Shown here: positions 19,971 to 30,191 of the stretch, one piece after another
Position numbering within the stretch: the first letter of the stretch is position 1
How the letters are laid out: each line of letters starts with the position of its first letter
DNA from: Xenorhabdus bovienii SS-2004
Lineage (GTDB): Bacteria; Pseudomonadota; Gammaproteobacteria; Enterobacterales; Enterobacteriaceae
Assembly (NCBI RefSeq): GCF_000027225.1
Contig: NC_013892.1
Location: 1,736,001-1,800,000, forward strand
Reading direction: 5' to 3'
Length of the DNA stretch: 64,000 nucleotides
The notes under the pieces: model-generated
Told to the model about the DNA's origin: nothing
The model's input: only the letters and a program-made list of their open reading frames with translations
Database searches by the model: none
Translations under genes and position numbers: made by a program

Positions 19971-19989
19971 AGTAAAGTTTAACTTTACT
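19971..19989. promoter_or_regulatory. Perfect 19-bp palindrome between djlA and lptD
   Basis: AGTAAAGTT-T-AACTTTACT is a perfect inverted repeat with a one-base centre, midway in the 182-bp divergent spacer. Its size and symmetry fit a dimeric repressor or activator site. No known regulator consensus was recognised. Confidence 0.5.
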
Positions 19990-20070
19990 CTGGCGCATAT
20001 TTATCAAGTGCGTTAGTCTCTGAGCGTTTGCCGGCATGATGCCACTGATGACGGAACCGCATAACTATAT

Positions 20071-22404
20071 ATGAATAAATGTTATCCCACTCTGCTGGCC
20101 ACAATGGTATGGGCAGCAATTTACAGTCAGCAAGCACATGCTGACCTTGCAGCACAGTGTATGCTGGGCGTACCTGTATACGATAAACCCATTATCACGG
20201 CTGATCCCAACCAAATTCCCGTTAACATTAAGTCTGATGATACACACGGTGAATATCCCAATGCGGTCGAATTTGTCGGCAATGTTGATATTCGACAGGG
20301 GAATAAAACGCTGACAGCCGATAAAGTGCGGCTCGAACAAACACAAGATGAAGTTCCTGTCAGGACCGTGACCGCAACAGGCAATGTTAACTATGATGAC
20401 CCTCAGATTATTTTGAAGGGGCCTCGTGCCTGGTCTAACCTGAACAATAAAGATACGGACATGGAACACGGCAAATACCAAATGGTTGGCCGTCAGGGGC
20501 GCGGTAGCGCAGATAAGTTGATGGTGCGCGATGAAAACCGCTATACCATTATGAATAATGGGATATTTACCTCATGTCTGCCGGGCAACGATAGCTGGAG
20601 CGTTGTTGGCTCCGAAGTTATCCTCGACCGTAAAGAAGAAGTCGCTGAGATCTGGAATGCCCGTTTCAGGGTGGCCAACGTGCCGGTATTTTACAGCCCA
20701 TACCTGCAACTCCCCATTGGTGACAAACGCCGTTCTGGTTTTCTGATCCCCAATGCCAGCTACTCCAATAAAGAAGGCTTTCAATTCAAGCTGCCGTATT
20801 ACTGGAATATTGCCCCCAATTACGATGCCACCATTACGCCAAATCTGATCAGTAAACGGGGTCTTAAGCTGGATAACGAGTTCCGTTATTTAACAAAAGC
20901 CGGGGCGGGTACAGTAGCTTTTGATTGGCTTGGTCATGATCGCCTGTATGCAGATGATAAAAAACTTGATAAAAATCTGTCAGATCGGGAGAGCAATAAC
21001 CGCTGGTTATTCTACTGGAACCACAGTGGCGTACTCAATCAAGCATGGCGTTTCAGTGCCGATTACACCAAAGTTAGTGATCCCAAATATTTCACTGATT
21101 TTACCTCGCAATACGGCACCAGTACCGACGGTTATGCCACCCAGAAATTCAGTATTGGCTATGCCCAACAGAACTGGGATGCAACCTTGGCAAGCAAGCA
21201 ATTCCAGATCTTTACTGCCGGAAAAAATAGAAAAGCTTACCGTGCAGAGCCTCAACTTGATCTGAATTACTACAAAAATGATCTGGGGCCGTTTGATTTC
21301 CGAACCCACGCTCAAATTGCCAAGTTCACCAGCGTAGGCAAAGATTACCCAGAGGCAACACGTTGGCATGTGGAACCGACTATCAATCTGCCGCTCTCCA
21401 ATCGCTGGGCAAGCCTCAATAATGAATTTAAATTGATGGCAACCCACTATCAGCAAGATATTCCTGCCACGACACAGAACTCTACGCTAGAGAAATCAGT
21501 CAACCGTGTCCTGCCACTGTTTAAATCCGATGCGAAAATGGTGTTTGAGCGCGCCATGTATATGAACAAGTATTACACGCAGACGCTGGAACCCCGGGTT
21601 CAGTACCTTTATGTACCTTATAAAAATCAAGATAATATCAACAACTTCGATTCTTCCCTATTGCAGGCTAACTATTCCGGATTGTTCCGGGATCGCTTCT
21701 TCAGTGGGCTGGATCGCATTTCATCTGCTAATCAGTTTACCAGTGGCATCACCACCCGCATTTATGATGAAGATTTAGTTGAACGTTTTAACCTATCCGT
21801 AGGTCAAATCTACTACTTTGAAAGTCCGCGTACCCAAGATACTGACCTCAAAGACTCAACCAAAAAAAGTACAGGTACGACAACATGGGCCGGAGATGTT
21901 GAGTGGAAAATCAATGATTCATGGGGATTTAAAGGGGGTATGCAATACGATACCCGTCTGAACAGTGTGGCAATGGGCAATACGGTGCTGGAATATCGCC
22001 GTGATGCTGAACGTCTGGTACAGTTGAATTATCGTTTTGTTAACCGCGACTATATTCAGGCTACGCTTGGAAGCCAAGCGCCGTCATTCCAGCAGGGCAT
22101 TTCGCAGGTCGGGCTAGTGGCAAGCTGGCCGCTGGCGGATCGTTGGGCGTTCGTAGGTTCGTATTATTACGATACCAAAGAGAAACAGCCGGCAAGCCAG
22201 CTGGTTGGCCTCCAATACAACACTTGCTGCTGGGCGGTGAGTGTCGGTTATGAACGTAAAATCGTCAGCTGGAAGGACAACAGCAGTGAATATGACAACA
22301 AATGGTCATTCAATGTTGAACTTCGTGGCTTAAGTAGCAATCAAAGTTTGGGTAGCCAGAAGATGCTGGAGAGAGGTATTCTGCCTTACCAGCGCGCATT
22401 CTGA
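20071..22404 (+). CDS. lptD: LPS-assembly outer membrane protein LptD
   Basis: 777 residues (E. coli 784). A signal peptide (about 1-24, ending AHA) is followed by an OstA-like beta-jellyroll (about 40-200) and a C-terminal beta-barrel. The four cysteines of the functional disulfides are kept: one in AQCMLGV at 30, one in FTSCLPGN near 170, and a CC pair in [15 protein letters not shown] near 725. It translocates lipopolysaccharide to the cell surface with LptE. It is first in lptD-surA-pdxA-rsmA-apaG-apaH. Confidence 0.98.
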   Translation: MNKCYPTLLATMVWAAIYSQQAHADLAAQCMLGVPVYDKPIITADPNQIPVNIKSDDTHGEYPNAVEFVGNVDIRQGNKTLTADKVRLEQTQDEVPVRTVTATGNVNYDDPQIILKGPRAWSNLNNKDTDMEHGKYQMVGRQGRGSADKLMVRDENRYTIMNNGIFTSCLPGNDSWSVVGSEVILDRKEEVAEIWNARFRVANVPVFYSPYLQLPIGDKRRSGFLIPNASYSNKEGFQFKLPYYWNIAPNYDATITPNLISKRGLKLDNEFRYLTKAGAGTVAFDWLGHDRLYADDKKLDKNLSDRESNNRWLFYWNHSGVLNQAWRFSADYTKVSDPKYFTDFTSQYGTSTDGYATQKFSIGYAQQNWDATLASKQFQIFTAGKNRKAYRAEPQLDLNYYKNDLGPFDFRTHAQIAKFTSVGKDYPEATRWHVEPTINLPLSNRWASLNNEFKLMATHYQQDIPATTQNSTLEKSVNRVLPLFKSDAKMVFERAMYMNKYYTQTLEPRVQYLYVPYKNQDNINNFDSSLLQANYSGLFRDRFFSGLDRISSANQFTSGITTRIYDEDLVERFNLSVGQIYYFESPRTQDTDLKDSTKKSTGTTTWAGDVEWKINDSWGFKGGMQYDTRLNSVAMGNTVLEYRRDAERLVQLNYRFVNRDYIQATLGSQAPSFQQGISQVGLVASWPLADRWAFVGSYYYDTKEKQPASQLVGLQYNTCCWAVSVGYERKIVSWKDNSSEYDNKWSFNVELRGLSSNQSLGSQKMLERGILPYQRAF

Positions 22405-22479
22405 TACTGATAAACATGATGCAAACACAATGTAAACACAATAACCCCGCCAAGGCGGGATTGATATGATGGGAAACGT

Positions 22480-23787
22480 ATGAAGAACTGGAGAGCACTC
22501 ATTCTCGGATTGATGTTTTCAGTGAATACTGTCGCAATGGCAGCACCACAGGAACTCAATAGGGTTGCTGCCGTTGTCAACAATGGTGTCGTACTGGAAA
22601 GTGATGTCGACGAGCAATTACAATCCGTTAAACTCAGTGCAAAACATGCTGGTCAGCAAATACCAGATGAAAAAGCCTTGCGTCACCAGATCCTTGAGCG
22701 TTTAATTATGGATGACATCATTTTGCAAATGGCAAAACAGATGCAGATCACTATCCCCGATCAAGTCCTGGATTCCACCATCGCAAACATTGCCGCCCAG
22801 AACCATATGGGTCTGGACGAATTGAAAAAAAATCTGACTGCCGAGGGTCTCAATTTTAATACCTACCGCAATCAGATCCGCAAAGAGATGATTATTGCCG
22901 AAGTACGCAATAATGAAATTCGTCGCCGCGTCACGATCCTGCCACAGGAAGTTGAGGCGCTGGCCAAAAATCTTAGCAGCGAAAATAATCAGAATACCGA
23001 GTTGAATGTCAGCAACATTCTGATTCCATTGCGAGAAAATCCAAGTCAAGCACAGGTAGAAAAAGCGACGGCGATCATAAACAAGATTTTATCTGAGCTC
23101 AAAAATGGTGCCGATTTTGGTAAGCTGGCTATCACCTATTCCGGCGATACACAGGCCCTGAAAGGCGGCAATATGGGTTGGAGAAAATTGCAGGAATTAC
23201 CTTCTCTGTTTGCAGAACAGCTCCAGTCAGCGCATAAGGGACAGATTATTGGCCCAATCCGTTCCGGCGTTGGTTTCCATATCCTGAAAATTAATGATAT
23301 CCGCGGTAGCAATATGCCACAGGTTGCGGCCACTGAAGTTAATGCCCGCCATATTCTGCTGAAAACTTCACCTATCATGACCGATGATCAAGCCCGCAGC
23401 ACTCTGATGAAACTCAGAGAAGAAATCTTAAGTGGTAAAACCACATTTAATGCAGCAGCGGAGAAGTATTCTGAAGATCCGGGCACAGCCATGCGTGGTG
23501 GTGAACTGGGCTGGAATGTGCCAAGTACTTATGCGCCAGCTTTCCGTGATGCCTTAGTGAAACTTAAAAAAGGTGAGCTCAGCCAGCCTGTTCACTCTAC
23601 TTTCGGCTGGCACTTAATCCAACTGATTGATACCCGCAAGGTTGACAGAACAGACTCGGCACAGAAAGATAATGCCTACCGCCTGCTGTTAAACCGTAAA
23701 CTCGGTGAAGAAACACAAAACTGGATGCAGGACTTACGTGCCTCCGCTTATGTGAAAGTTTTAGATGGTAGCGATGCACAACAATAA
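22480..23787 (+). CDS. surA: Periplasmic chaperone/peptidyl-prolyl isomerase SurA
   Basis: 435 residues (E. coli 428). Signal peptide (about 1-21, ending AMA), an N-terminal chaperone domain (to about 170), two parvulin domains (about 177-278 and 288-387) each with the GGNMGW / GGELGW and GWHLIQL-type blocks, and a C-terminal helix. It folds outer-membrane proteins, including LptD, encoded just upstream. Its end overlaps the pdxA start. Confidence 0.97.
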   Translation: MKNWRALILGLMFSVNTVAMAAPQELNRVAAVVNNGVVLESDVDEQLQSVKLSAKHAGQQIPDEKALRHQILERLIMDDIILQMAKQMQITIPDQVLDSTIANIAAQNHMGLDELKKNLTAEGLNFNTYRNQIRKEMIIAEVRNNEIRRRVTILPQEVEALAKNLSSENNQNTELNVSNILIPLRENPSQAQVEKATAIINKILSELKNGADFGKLAITYSGDTQALKGGNMGWRKLQELPSLFAEQLQSAHKGQIIGPIRSGVGFHILKINDIRGSNMPQVAATEVNARHILLKTSPIMTDDQARSTLMKLREEILSGKTTFNAAAEKYSEDPGTAMRGGELGWNVPSTYAPAFRDALVKLKKGELSQPVHSTFGWHLIQLIDTRKVDRTDSAQKDNAYRLLLNRKLGEETQNWMQDLRASAYVKVLDGSDAQQ

Positions 23788-24766
23788 ACCCATCATTATC
23801 ACCCCCGGCGAACCAGCCGGGGTTGGCCCTGATTTAGTCATTGCCCTCGCACAAAAAGAGTGGCCTATCCAACTCGTTGTATGTGCTGATCCTGAGTTAA
23901 TGCTCTTACGAGCCAAGCAACTCAACCTACCCCTTCAACTACAACCTTACTCCCCTGAATACATTTCCCCAACACAGGCCGCCGGAACCCTGACTATTCT
24001 GCCCGTTTCCCTCCATTCACCTGTCATTGCCGGTGAATTGAACCGGGAAAACGGTATTTATGTCACGGAAACGCTGGCAAAAGCCTGCGAGGGTTGTCTG
24101 AATGGCGAGTTTTCTGCACTGGTGACAGGCCCGGTTCACAAAGGTGTCATCAACGAGGCAGGGGTTCCTTTTACCGGACATACTGAGTTTTTTGCTGACC
24201 ACAGCCAATGCTCAAGAGTCGTCATGATGCTGGCAACAGAAGAGCTACGGGTGGCGCTGGCAACAACGCATCTGCCGATTATGGATGTTCCCAAGGCAAT
24301 TACGTTTGATTCACTGAGAGAAGTAGTCACTATTCTCAATCATGATCTGAAAACCAAATTCGGTATCCGCCGCCCCCATATCTATGTTTGTGGCCTGAAT
24401 CCACATGCAGGGGAAGGTGGACACATGGGGCATGAAGAAATCGACGTGATCATTCCCGCATTGGACAGCCTGAGGGCAGAAGGTATCTGGCTAGAAGGGC
24501 CGCTGCCGGCCGATACCCTGTTCCAGCCTAAGTACTTGGATCATGCTGATGCCGTACTTTCGATGTATCACGATCAAGGGTTACCCGTGTTAAAATATCA
24601 AGGTTTTGGCAGAGCCGTGAATATCACTCTCGGACTGCCATTTATCCGAACGTCTGTCGATCACGGCACAGCTCTAGAGCTGGCAGGGACAGGCCAAGCA
24701 GATGTGGGAAGTTTTATTACCGCATTAAATTTAGCAATTAAGATGATACAAAACAGTAATGAATAA
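23765..24766 (+). CDS. pdxA: 4-hydroxythreonine-4-phosphate dehydrogenase PdxA
   Basis: 333 residues (E. coli 329). It catalyses NAD-dependent oxidation of 4-phosphohydroxy-threonine in pyridoxal phosphate synthesis. Family blocks: [13 protein letters not shown] at the start, TGHTEFFAD near 138, metal ligands in [26 protein letters not shown] near 215 and [15 protein letters not shown] near 278. The start is either ATG 23765 or ATG 23774; neither has a strong ribosome site, and both overlap the end of surA, suggesting coupling. It overlaps rsmA by 8 bases. Confidence 0.96.
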   Translation: MVAMHNNKPIIITPGEPAGVGPDLVIALAQKEWPIQLVVCADPELMLLRAKQLNLPLQLQPYSPEYISPTQAAGTLTILPVSLHSPVIAGELNRENGIYVTETLAKACEGCLNGEFSALVTGPVHKGVINEAGVPFTGHTEFFADHSQCSRVVMMLATEELRVALATTHLPIMDVPKAITFDSLREVVTILNHDLKTKFGIRRPHIYVCGLNPHAGEGGHMGHEEIDVIIPALDSLRAEGIWLEGPLPADTLFQPKYLDHADAVLSMYHDQGLPVLKYQGFGRAVNITLGLPFIRTSVDHGTALELAGTGQADVGSFITALNLAIKMIQNSNE

Positions 24767-25583
24767 TAAAGTCCATCAAGGGCACTACGCCCGTAAACGC
24801 TTCGGGCAAAACTTTTTAACCGATCAATTTATCATTGAAAGTATTGTCGATGCGATGAACCCACAGCCTGGTCAGGCTATCGTGGAAATAGGCCCTGGTC
24901 TGGGTGCACTGACCGAGCCAGTGGGTGAACGCATGGATAAAATGACTGTCGTCGAACTTGACCGTGATCTGGCAGCTCGTCTGCATGTTCATCCTAAGCT
25001 AAAAGATAAGCTGACTATCATTCAGCAGGATGCGATGACCGTTGATTTTGGCCAACTGGCCAAGGATCAGGGACAATCCCTGCGTGTATTTGGTAATTTG
25101 CCTTATAACATCTCTACGCCATTGATGTTCCATCTTTTCAGCTATGCTGATGCTATCGCTGATATGAGTTTTATGCTGCAAAAAGAAGTGGTGAACCGTC
25201 TGGTCGCTGGGCCTGGCTGTAAAGCCTACGGGCGTTTGAGTGTAATGGCACAATATTACTGTCAGGTTATCCCTGTTCTTGAAGTACCACCTACGGCATT
25301 TACGCCAGCCCCCAAAGTGGATTCAGCCATTGTGCGTCTTATGCCGCACAAAGCTATGCCTTATCCGGTTAAAGACATTCGCATGTTAGCCCGAGTGACT
25401 ACTCAGGCATTTAACCAACGGCGCAAAACTATCCGCAATAGCCTTGGCGATCTCTTTTCAGTTGAGCAATTATCTGAACTGGGCGTTGATCCGGGCACAC
25501 GGGCTGAAAACATTTCTGTCGAGCAATACTGTAAGATGGCAAGTTGGTTATCATCTCAAGCAAAAACTGCCCGAAATCAATAA
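24759..25583 (+). CDS. rsmA: 16S rRNA dimethyladenosine transferase RsmA (KsgA)
   Basis: 274 residues (E. coli 273). It dimethylates the two adjacent adenines near the 3' end of 16S rRNA in late 30S assembly. Motifs: [11 protein letters not shown] at the start, SAM-binding [13 protein letters not shown] near 43, and catalytic [10 protein letters not shown] near 113. Its start lies inside the end of pdxA. Confidence 0.97.
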   Translation: MNNKVHQGHYARKRFGQNFLTDQFIIESIVDAMNPQPGQAIVEIGPGLGALTEPVGERMDKMTVVELDRDLAARLHVHPKLKDKLTIIQQDAMTVDFGQLAKDQGQSLRVFGNLPYNISTPLMFHLFSYADAIADMSFMLQKEVVNRLVAGPGCKAYGRLSVMAQYYCQVIPVLEVPPTAFTPAPKVDSAIVRLMPHKAMPYPVKDIRMLARVTTQAFNQRRKTIRNSLGDLFSVEQLSELGVDPGTRAENISVEQYCKMASWLSSQAKTARNQ

Positions 25584-25611
25584 ACAGCCATTACAGTAAC
25601 AGGAGGCATTT

Positions 25612-25989
25612 ATGCTCAACGAACCAAGAATTCATATCCAAGTACAGAGTACTTACGTAGAAAGCCAATCAGAACCAGAGCATCAGCGTTTTGTGTTTGC
25701 TTATACAATATCAATTCACAATCTTGGGCATTCCCCCGTGCAACTTATCAGCCGTTATTGGCGTATAACCAACAGTGATGGACACCGAACAGAAGTTCAG
25801 GGAGAAGGGGTTGTAGGAAAACAACCCGTTATCCTTCCTGGAACAGATTATCGCTACAGCAGCGGGACTATTCTGGAAACGCCTTTAGGCACAATGGAAG
25901 GCCATTATGAAATGCGTGATCATGATGGGCGTCCATTTCGTGTCGCCATTCCGGTGTTCAGACTGGCTATTCCAACACTGATAAATTAA
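25612..25989 (+). CDS. apaG: ApaG protein
   Basis: 125 residues, the E. coli length. It is a single fibronectin-III-like beta domain with the family blocks [23 protein letters not shown] and [14 protein letters not shown]. Ribosome site AGGAGG precedes ATG 25612. ApaG has been linked to cobalt and magnesium phenotypes, but its biochemical role is unclear. It is followed by apaH after 2 bases. Confidence 0.97.
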   Translation: MLNEPRIHIQVQSTYVESQSEPEHQRFVFAYTISIHNLGHSPVQLISRYWRITNSDGHRTEVQGEGVVGKQPVILPGTDYRYSSGTILETPLGTMEGHYEMRDHDGRPFRVAIPVFRLAIPTLIN

Positions 25990-25991
25990 CT

Positions 25992-26810
25992 ATGGCTACA
26001 TACCTTATTGGCGATATTCACGGCTGCTATCATGAATTTCGCGCTTTATTACAACAAGTTTCTTTTCATCCCAGCAAAGATACATTATGGCTCACGGGCG
26101 ATCTGGTCGCCCGTGGCCCTTATTCGCTGGAAGTGCTTCGCTTTATCAAGCAACTCGGCCCAGCGGTTAAACTGGTCTTGGGCAACCATGACCTTCATTT
26201 ACTGGCCGTTTACGCCAAAATCAGCCGTAATAAGCCGAAAGACCAACTGGATAAATTACTCTCAGCACCGGATGTTGATGATTTAATTAATTGGCTAAGA
26301 AAGCAGCCAATGCTACAGATTGATGATGAACTAAAACTGGTCATGGCACATGCAGGATTAGCACCCCAATGGGATCTAGACACCGCCAGAATATGTGCCC
26401 GTGAAGTGGAAGCCATTCTCCGCAGTGACAGCTATCCTTTATTTCTCGATGCTATGTACGGTGATATGCCCAATAACTGGGATCCCGAACTGAGCGGGCT
26501 TGCTAGATTGCGTTATAGCACTAATGCACTGACACGAATGCGTTACTGCTTTCCAAATGGTCAGCTGGATATGATCTGCAAATCTAAACCCGAAAATGTT
26601 TCTGCCCCACTAAAACCCTGGTTTGAATTGCCGTGTAACATCCCTGAAGAATATTCTGTTGCATTCGGTCACTGGGCTGCACTGGAGGGCAAAGGTACGC
26701 CTGCCGGCATCTATGCGCTGGATACGGGCTGCTGTTGGGGAGGTAAATTGACAATGATGCGTTGGGAAGATAAGCAGTATTTCAGCCAATCATCATTGCT
26801 AAATCGTTAA
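25992..26810 (+). CDS. apaH: Diadenosine tetraphosphatase ApaH
   Basis: 272 residues (E. coli about 280). It hydrolyses Ap4A to two ADP. Metallophosphatase motifs are in order: [10 protein letters not shown] near 8, GDLVARGP near 36, LGNHDLHLL near 63 and a histidine in MAHAGLAP near 120. It is the last gene of the lptD-apaH run. A 7-bp hairpin CGGAGTG / CACTCCG at 26839-26860 follows, without a U-tract. Confidence 0.97.
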   Translation: MATYLIGDIHGCYHEFRALLQQVSFHPSKDTLWLTGDLVARGPYSLEVLRFIKQLGPAVKLVLGNHDLHLLAVYAKISRNKPKDQLDKLLSAPDVDDLINWLRKQPMLQIDDELKLVMAHAGLAPQWDLDTARICAREVEAILRSDSYPLFLDAMYGDMPNNWDPELSGLARLRYSTNALTRMRYCFPNGQLDMICKSKPENVSAPLKPWFELPCNIPEEYSVAFGHWAALEGKGTPAGIYALDTGCCWGGKLTMMRWEDKQYFSQSSLLNR

Positions 26811-26838
26811 TGAGCCTACGGAATAAAACCTGTGACGC

Positions 26839-26860
26839 CGGAGTGCCTTGCGACACTCCG
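26839..26860. terminator. Hairpin between convergent apaH and folA
   Basis: CGGAGTG-N8-CACTCCG forms a perfect 7-bp stem 28 bases after the apaH stop. The following bases (TAGATGAAATTTGATTTG) are only weakly T-rich, so termination may be partial or Rho-assisted. Confidence 0.4.
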
Positions 26861-26926
26861 TAGATGAAATTTGATTTGTTGTGCTGACTACAACTGTTTT
26901 TTGTGATTGTTTTTTACTGCTGCCGC

Positions 26927-27412
26927 TCATTCACGGCGTTCTAGAATTTCGAAGCAATAGCCATGTGAGTTGTGCTCGTCTGCATCATGATATTCGGTAA
27001 AGACTGAATTCCACTCATCGGGTGCGTAATCGGGGAAATGGGTGTCACCAATGACTTCCGCATCAATGTGAGTCAGATACATACGGTGAGCCAGAGGAAT
27101 AAACTGCTCATAAATTTTGCCTCCCCCCATTACCATAATTTCATCAACATCACCCGCTGCGGCCAAAGCCTCTTCGATAGTGCGAACCCAAGTGACACTA
27201 TCATCACGTGCTGGCTGACTGCTTATCACGATATTCAAGCGTCCCGGTAAAGGGCGTCCTATCGATTCGTAAGTTACCCTCCCCATCACAACCGATTTTC
27301 CGAGTGTATTGCGTTTGAACCAGGCTAAATCACCTGGCAGAGTCCACGGCATGGCATTTTCCATACCAATAACTCGATCCATAGCCATCGCAGCAATCAA
27401 GCTGATATTCAT
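26927..27412 (-). CDS. folA: Dihydrofolate reductase
   Basis: 161 residues (E. coli 159). It reduces dihydrofolate with NADPH. Conserved blocks: [20 protein letters not shown], with the catalytic aspartate of the D-L-A-W motif near 27, and the NADPH-binding [11 protein letters not shown] near 95. It is convergent with apaH, as in E. coli. Confidence 0.98.
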   Translation of the reverse strand: MNISLIAAMAMDRVIGMENAMPWTLPGDLAWFKRNTLGKSVVMGRVTYESIGRPLPGRLNIVISSQPARDDSVTWVRTIEEALAAAGDVDEIMVMGGGKIYEQFIPLAHRMYLTHIDAEVIGDTHFPDYAPDEWNSVFTEYHDADEHNSHGYCFEILERRE

Positions 27413-27671
27413 TAGGTCACCTTACAGGCAAATAAATAGTATGAAAATTTTGGACACTATACGGAAAGGGCTACTCTCAGTCGATAAGATTAGCAATTTA
27501 TTCAGAACAAATAGTGAGTTCATGCACTACGTTTCAGGCAAGTAATCACGCCATCAGGAACACTCAGATTTTCTGAAATAACAGCCCCATCTGCTCTGAC
27601 AGGGCTTTGAGGCACTTTTATTATTCCAACATCAGGCAAAGCAATGGTGGTTATTATTATTGGCTTTTTCC

Positions 27672-29093
27672 TTAGCTCGTGGCTGGAGTGACAACCATTT
27701 GGCCAGCCACTCCGTCATCCGCCATTTCCAATATTTGACTGTAGTACTTGAAAGGAAAGATCTCATAAGACGGCTGCATCATATTAACCAGTAATTCGGT
27801 TCTACCCTCAATCCAAACCGTATCTTTCCAGCCATAATCTTGTGGAAATGGTCGATTTCCATTATGGCTGATGACCTTGAATCTCCCCCCTTGAATATGG
27901 AAAGGCTGTGGAACTGAAGTAGTGACTACCCAGCGCTCCCACGCACCTTGCTGGCTGCTGATGTCGATTCGATTCCTATTCAACAATACCCCATTGATCC
28001 CCTGAGTCGCATCCCCCAAAACAAACTGACGATTATGAATGGATGAGTTAATTTCCGTAGTATCCGCCACGAGCTGCGTCGGTAATTGATCTGTCACGAG
28101 AGAAAGCAGCCCACTGGCCTTGATAGTCAGGACGGTCGTTGACAACAATTTGGTTGAAGACTCAAACAGCCCTTTCAGGCGGTCAAGCATGCCTGCCGAT
28201 TCTCCTGCGGTAATGGCTACGCTATCCACTTTCGACATATCGACCAAAACCTCACGGCGCTCCCCTGGAGCAAGTGACAATTGCTGTACCGTCACAGGAG
28301 CAGGCAACAATCCCTGATCAGTACCTACCATATAGAAAGGACGGTCATCACTGAGTTGCAATTGATATCGGCGGGCATTGGAAGCATTCAATAAACGTAA
28401 TCTGACCCAGCCTCTGGCAACCTCAATAAAAGGGTTTTCAACACCATTAATAAGCAATGTATCGCCAAGAAAACCTTGATTGATCGCCGGGTTATACTGA
28501 GGTACACCAAAATTATCTAACCGCTTGTCCTGCAAAATGACAGGAAAATCGTCAACGCCATAATTTTTGGGTAGAGGTAAGCTGCGGCTGTTTTCATCTT
28601 CCACCAACCACATACCTGCAAGCCCGGCATAAACATGCTGTGCCATCCGGTTTGGCGTGTTGGCATGATACCAGCAAGTCGCTGCCGGCTGATTAATAGG
28701 GATAATCGGAGACCAATTTTCATTTGACGATATCAGGCGCGCCGAGCCTCCTACCAATGTCCCGGGAACCAACAACCCTCCTACAGTCATTGATACAGGT
28801 TCAGACAAACGATTGCTATATATCAGCTTGACGTTATCCCCTTTACGAACCCGAATGGTTGGCCCTAAATATCGCCCATTGATTCCCCAAACTTGCACCT
28901 TATTTTTGCCATCAAAAGACCAATGCGTCTTTTGCAGGGCTAAAAACAAGGGTTGGCCACCACGGGATTCCAGTAAAGGGGGGATCGGCAGTGCCGTTTG
29001 TTGATATTTATTGGCCCGAACCGCAAAAGGGAGCGCACCTAAACACATTGCCAAACCAGAAGCCTGTATAAATTGGCGCCGACTCAGTGACAT
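27672..29093 (-). CDS. ftsP: Cell-division protein FtsP (SufI), multicopper-oxidase fold
   Basis: 473 residues from ATG 29093, chosen because GGAG lies 6 bases upstream and the protein then begins with the twin-arginine signal SLSRRQFIQASG. Three cupredoxin domains follow, but the copper-binding histidine clusters of true multicopper oxidases are largely absent, as in E. coli SufI. It is exported by Tat to the periplasm and stabilises the divisome under stress. It follows plsC and parC on the same strand, as in E. coli. Confidence 0.95.
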   Translation of the reverse strand: MSLSRRQFIQASGLAMCLGALPFAVRANKYQQTALPIPPLLESRGGQPLFLALQKTHWSFDGKNKVQVWGINGRYLGPTIRVRKGDNVKLIYSNRLSEPVSMTVGGLLVPGTLVGGSARLISSNENWSPIIPINQPAATCWYHANTPNRMAQHVYAGLAGMWLVEDENSRSLPLPKNYGVDDFPVILQDKRLDNFGVPQYNPAINQGFLGDTLLINGVENPFIEVARGWVRLRLLNASNARRYQLQLSDDRPFYMVGTDQGLLPAPVTVQQLSLAPGERREVLVDMSKVDSVAITAGESAGMLDRLKGLFESSTKLLSTTVLTIKASGLLSLVTDQLPTQLVADTTEINSSIHNRQFVLGDATQGINGVLLNRNRIDISSQQGAWERWVVTTSVPQPFHIQGGRFKVISHNGNRPFPQDYGWKDTVWIEGRTELLVNMMQPSYEIFPFKYYSQILEMADDGVAGQMVVTPATS

Positions 29094-29371
29094 ATTTTCT
29101 CCACGACAGGAATAGCAATCCCCAAATGATTGCTTATATGAACGCAAGCACTTCACAATTCAAATAATTACTGGGATGAATTACCCAATATTTAGGCTAT
29201 TGGGATTGATTTTTCTACAGATTGCGTTTAATAAAAACACTAACTTATTAAACGCAATCATATCGCGAATAAAGTGCAAACTCTAAAACTATCTTAAATT
29301 TATAGCCAGAATCCGTCCAAAGAGCAGGAGAAGATAGGTTATGAAATTAAGTCTAACCAACAGCAATTTGA
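29094..29371. other. Spacer between plsC and ftsP
   Basis: No gene is visible. A perfect 7-bp hairpin CCCAATA-N7-TATTGGG lies at 29184-29204; read rightward it is followed by ATTGATTTTTC, and read leftward it lies upstream of ftsP. A separate ftsP promoter is plausible here but was not identified. Confidence 0.4.
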
Positions 29372-30103
29372 TTATTTGCGCTTATCCATTACTTCGACTT
29401 CGTTATTCAGCTCTTCAATTCTGGCTTGCATCATTTGACGGCAATGCTCTGCCAGCTGGCGAACCTGATCTTTAGTATATTTCGTCGTATCAATAGGGGG
29501 CAGCATTTCAACAATGACAGTGCCATTATTCCAGCGATTGAATTTGATGCGATCATGTGTGGAAGAAACACAGACTGGCACGATGGGTACGCCGGCTGCA
29601 ATCGCCGCATGAAAAGCACCTGTTTTGAAAGGCAGCAGACCACGGCCACGGCTGCGGGTGCCTTCTGGGAACATCCAGACAGAAATATGCCTTTTTTTGA
29701 TTTGTTGAACAACCTGTGAAATTGTGCCGTGTGCTTTTGAGCGGTTTTCTCTGTTGATCAAAATATTGCCCGTCAGCCAGTAAAGCGGACCAAAAAAGGG
29801 AATGAATAACAGGCTTTTTTTACCCACGGTTACAGTGCGGGGCTGCACGGCATTCGACATGGTGACCATGTCGTAATTATTCTGATGATTACCGATGTAG
29901 ATGCTTGGCCCATATTGCTTCGCTTCTTCAGGAATGCGCTCCAGCATCTTAATGCCAAATATTTTGTGCAATTTGCCAAATGCATGACCAAAGGTCATGA
30001 CATGACTCGGATTACGGGGGCTGAATAAACAGTAGATACTACCAAATAGACATATCAGGATTGATAACAGAAAAACAATAATTCCACGAATGATTGCTAA
30101 CAT
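29372..30103 (-). CDS. plsC: 1-acyl-sn-glycerol-3-phosphate acyltransferase PlsC
   Basis: 243 residues (E. coli 245). It forms phosphatidic acid from lysophosphatidic acid at the inner membrane. An N-terminal membrane segment (about 5-28) precedes the catalytic NHQNNYD (HX4D) near residue 73 and the FPEGTRSRGRG substrate block near 148. It lies 88 bp after parC on the same strand, separated by a hairpin. Confidence 0.97.
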   Translation of the reverse strand: MLAIIRGIIVFLLSILICLFGSIYCLFSPRNPSHVMTFGHAFGKLHKIFGIKMLERIPEEAKQYGPSIYIGNHQNNYDMVTMSNAVQPRTVTVGKKSLLFIPFFGPLYWLTGNILINRENRSKAHGTISQVVQQIKKRHISVWMFPEGTRSRGRGLLPFKTGAFHAAIAAGVPIVPVCVSSTHDRIKFNRWNNGTVIVEMLPPIDTTKYTKDQVRQLAEHCRQMMQARIEELNNEVEVMDKRK

Positions 30104-30119
30104 AGCCGCCTCTTATAAA

Positions 30120-30144
30120 GCAGGCCAGAATAAATCTGGCCTGC
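30120..30144 (-). terminator. Perfect 10-bp hairpin between parC and plsC
   Basis: GCAGGCCAGA-ATAAA-TCTGGCCTGC lies 48 bases after the parC stop. In the parC direction it is followed by TTTATAAGAGG, a weak U-tract that runs into the plsC ribosome site, so it may attenuate rather than stop transcription. Confidence 0.6.
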
Positions 30145-30191
30145 TATTGTGATTGTTGTGTAACAAAAATCGTTTTGTTACTGCCTTCGGC

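Noticed and set aside
27441..27545. 34-codon frame starting MKILDTIRKG between folA and ftsP
   Set aside because: No convincing ribosome site and no recognisable family. It may be chance.
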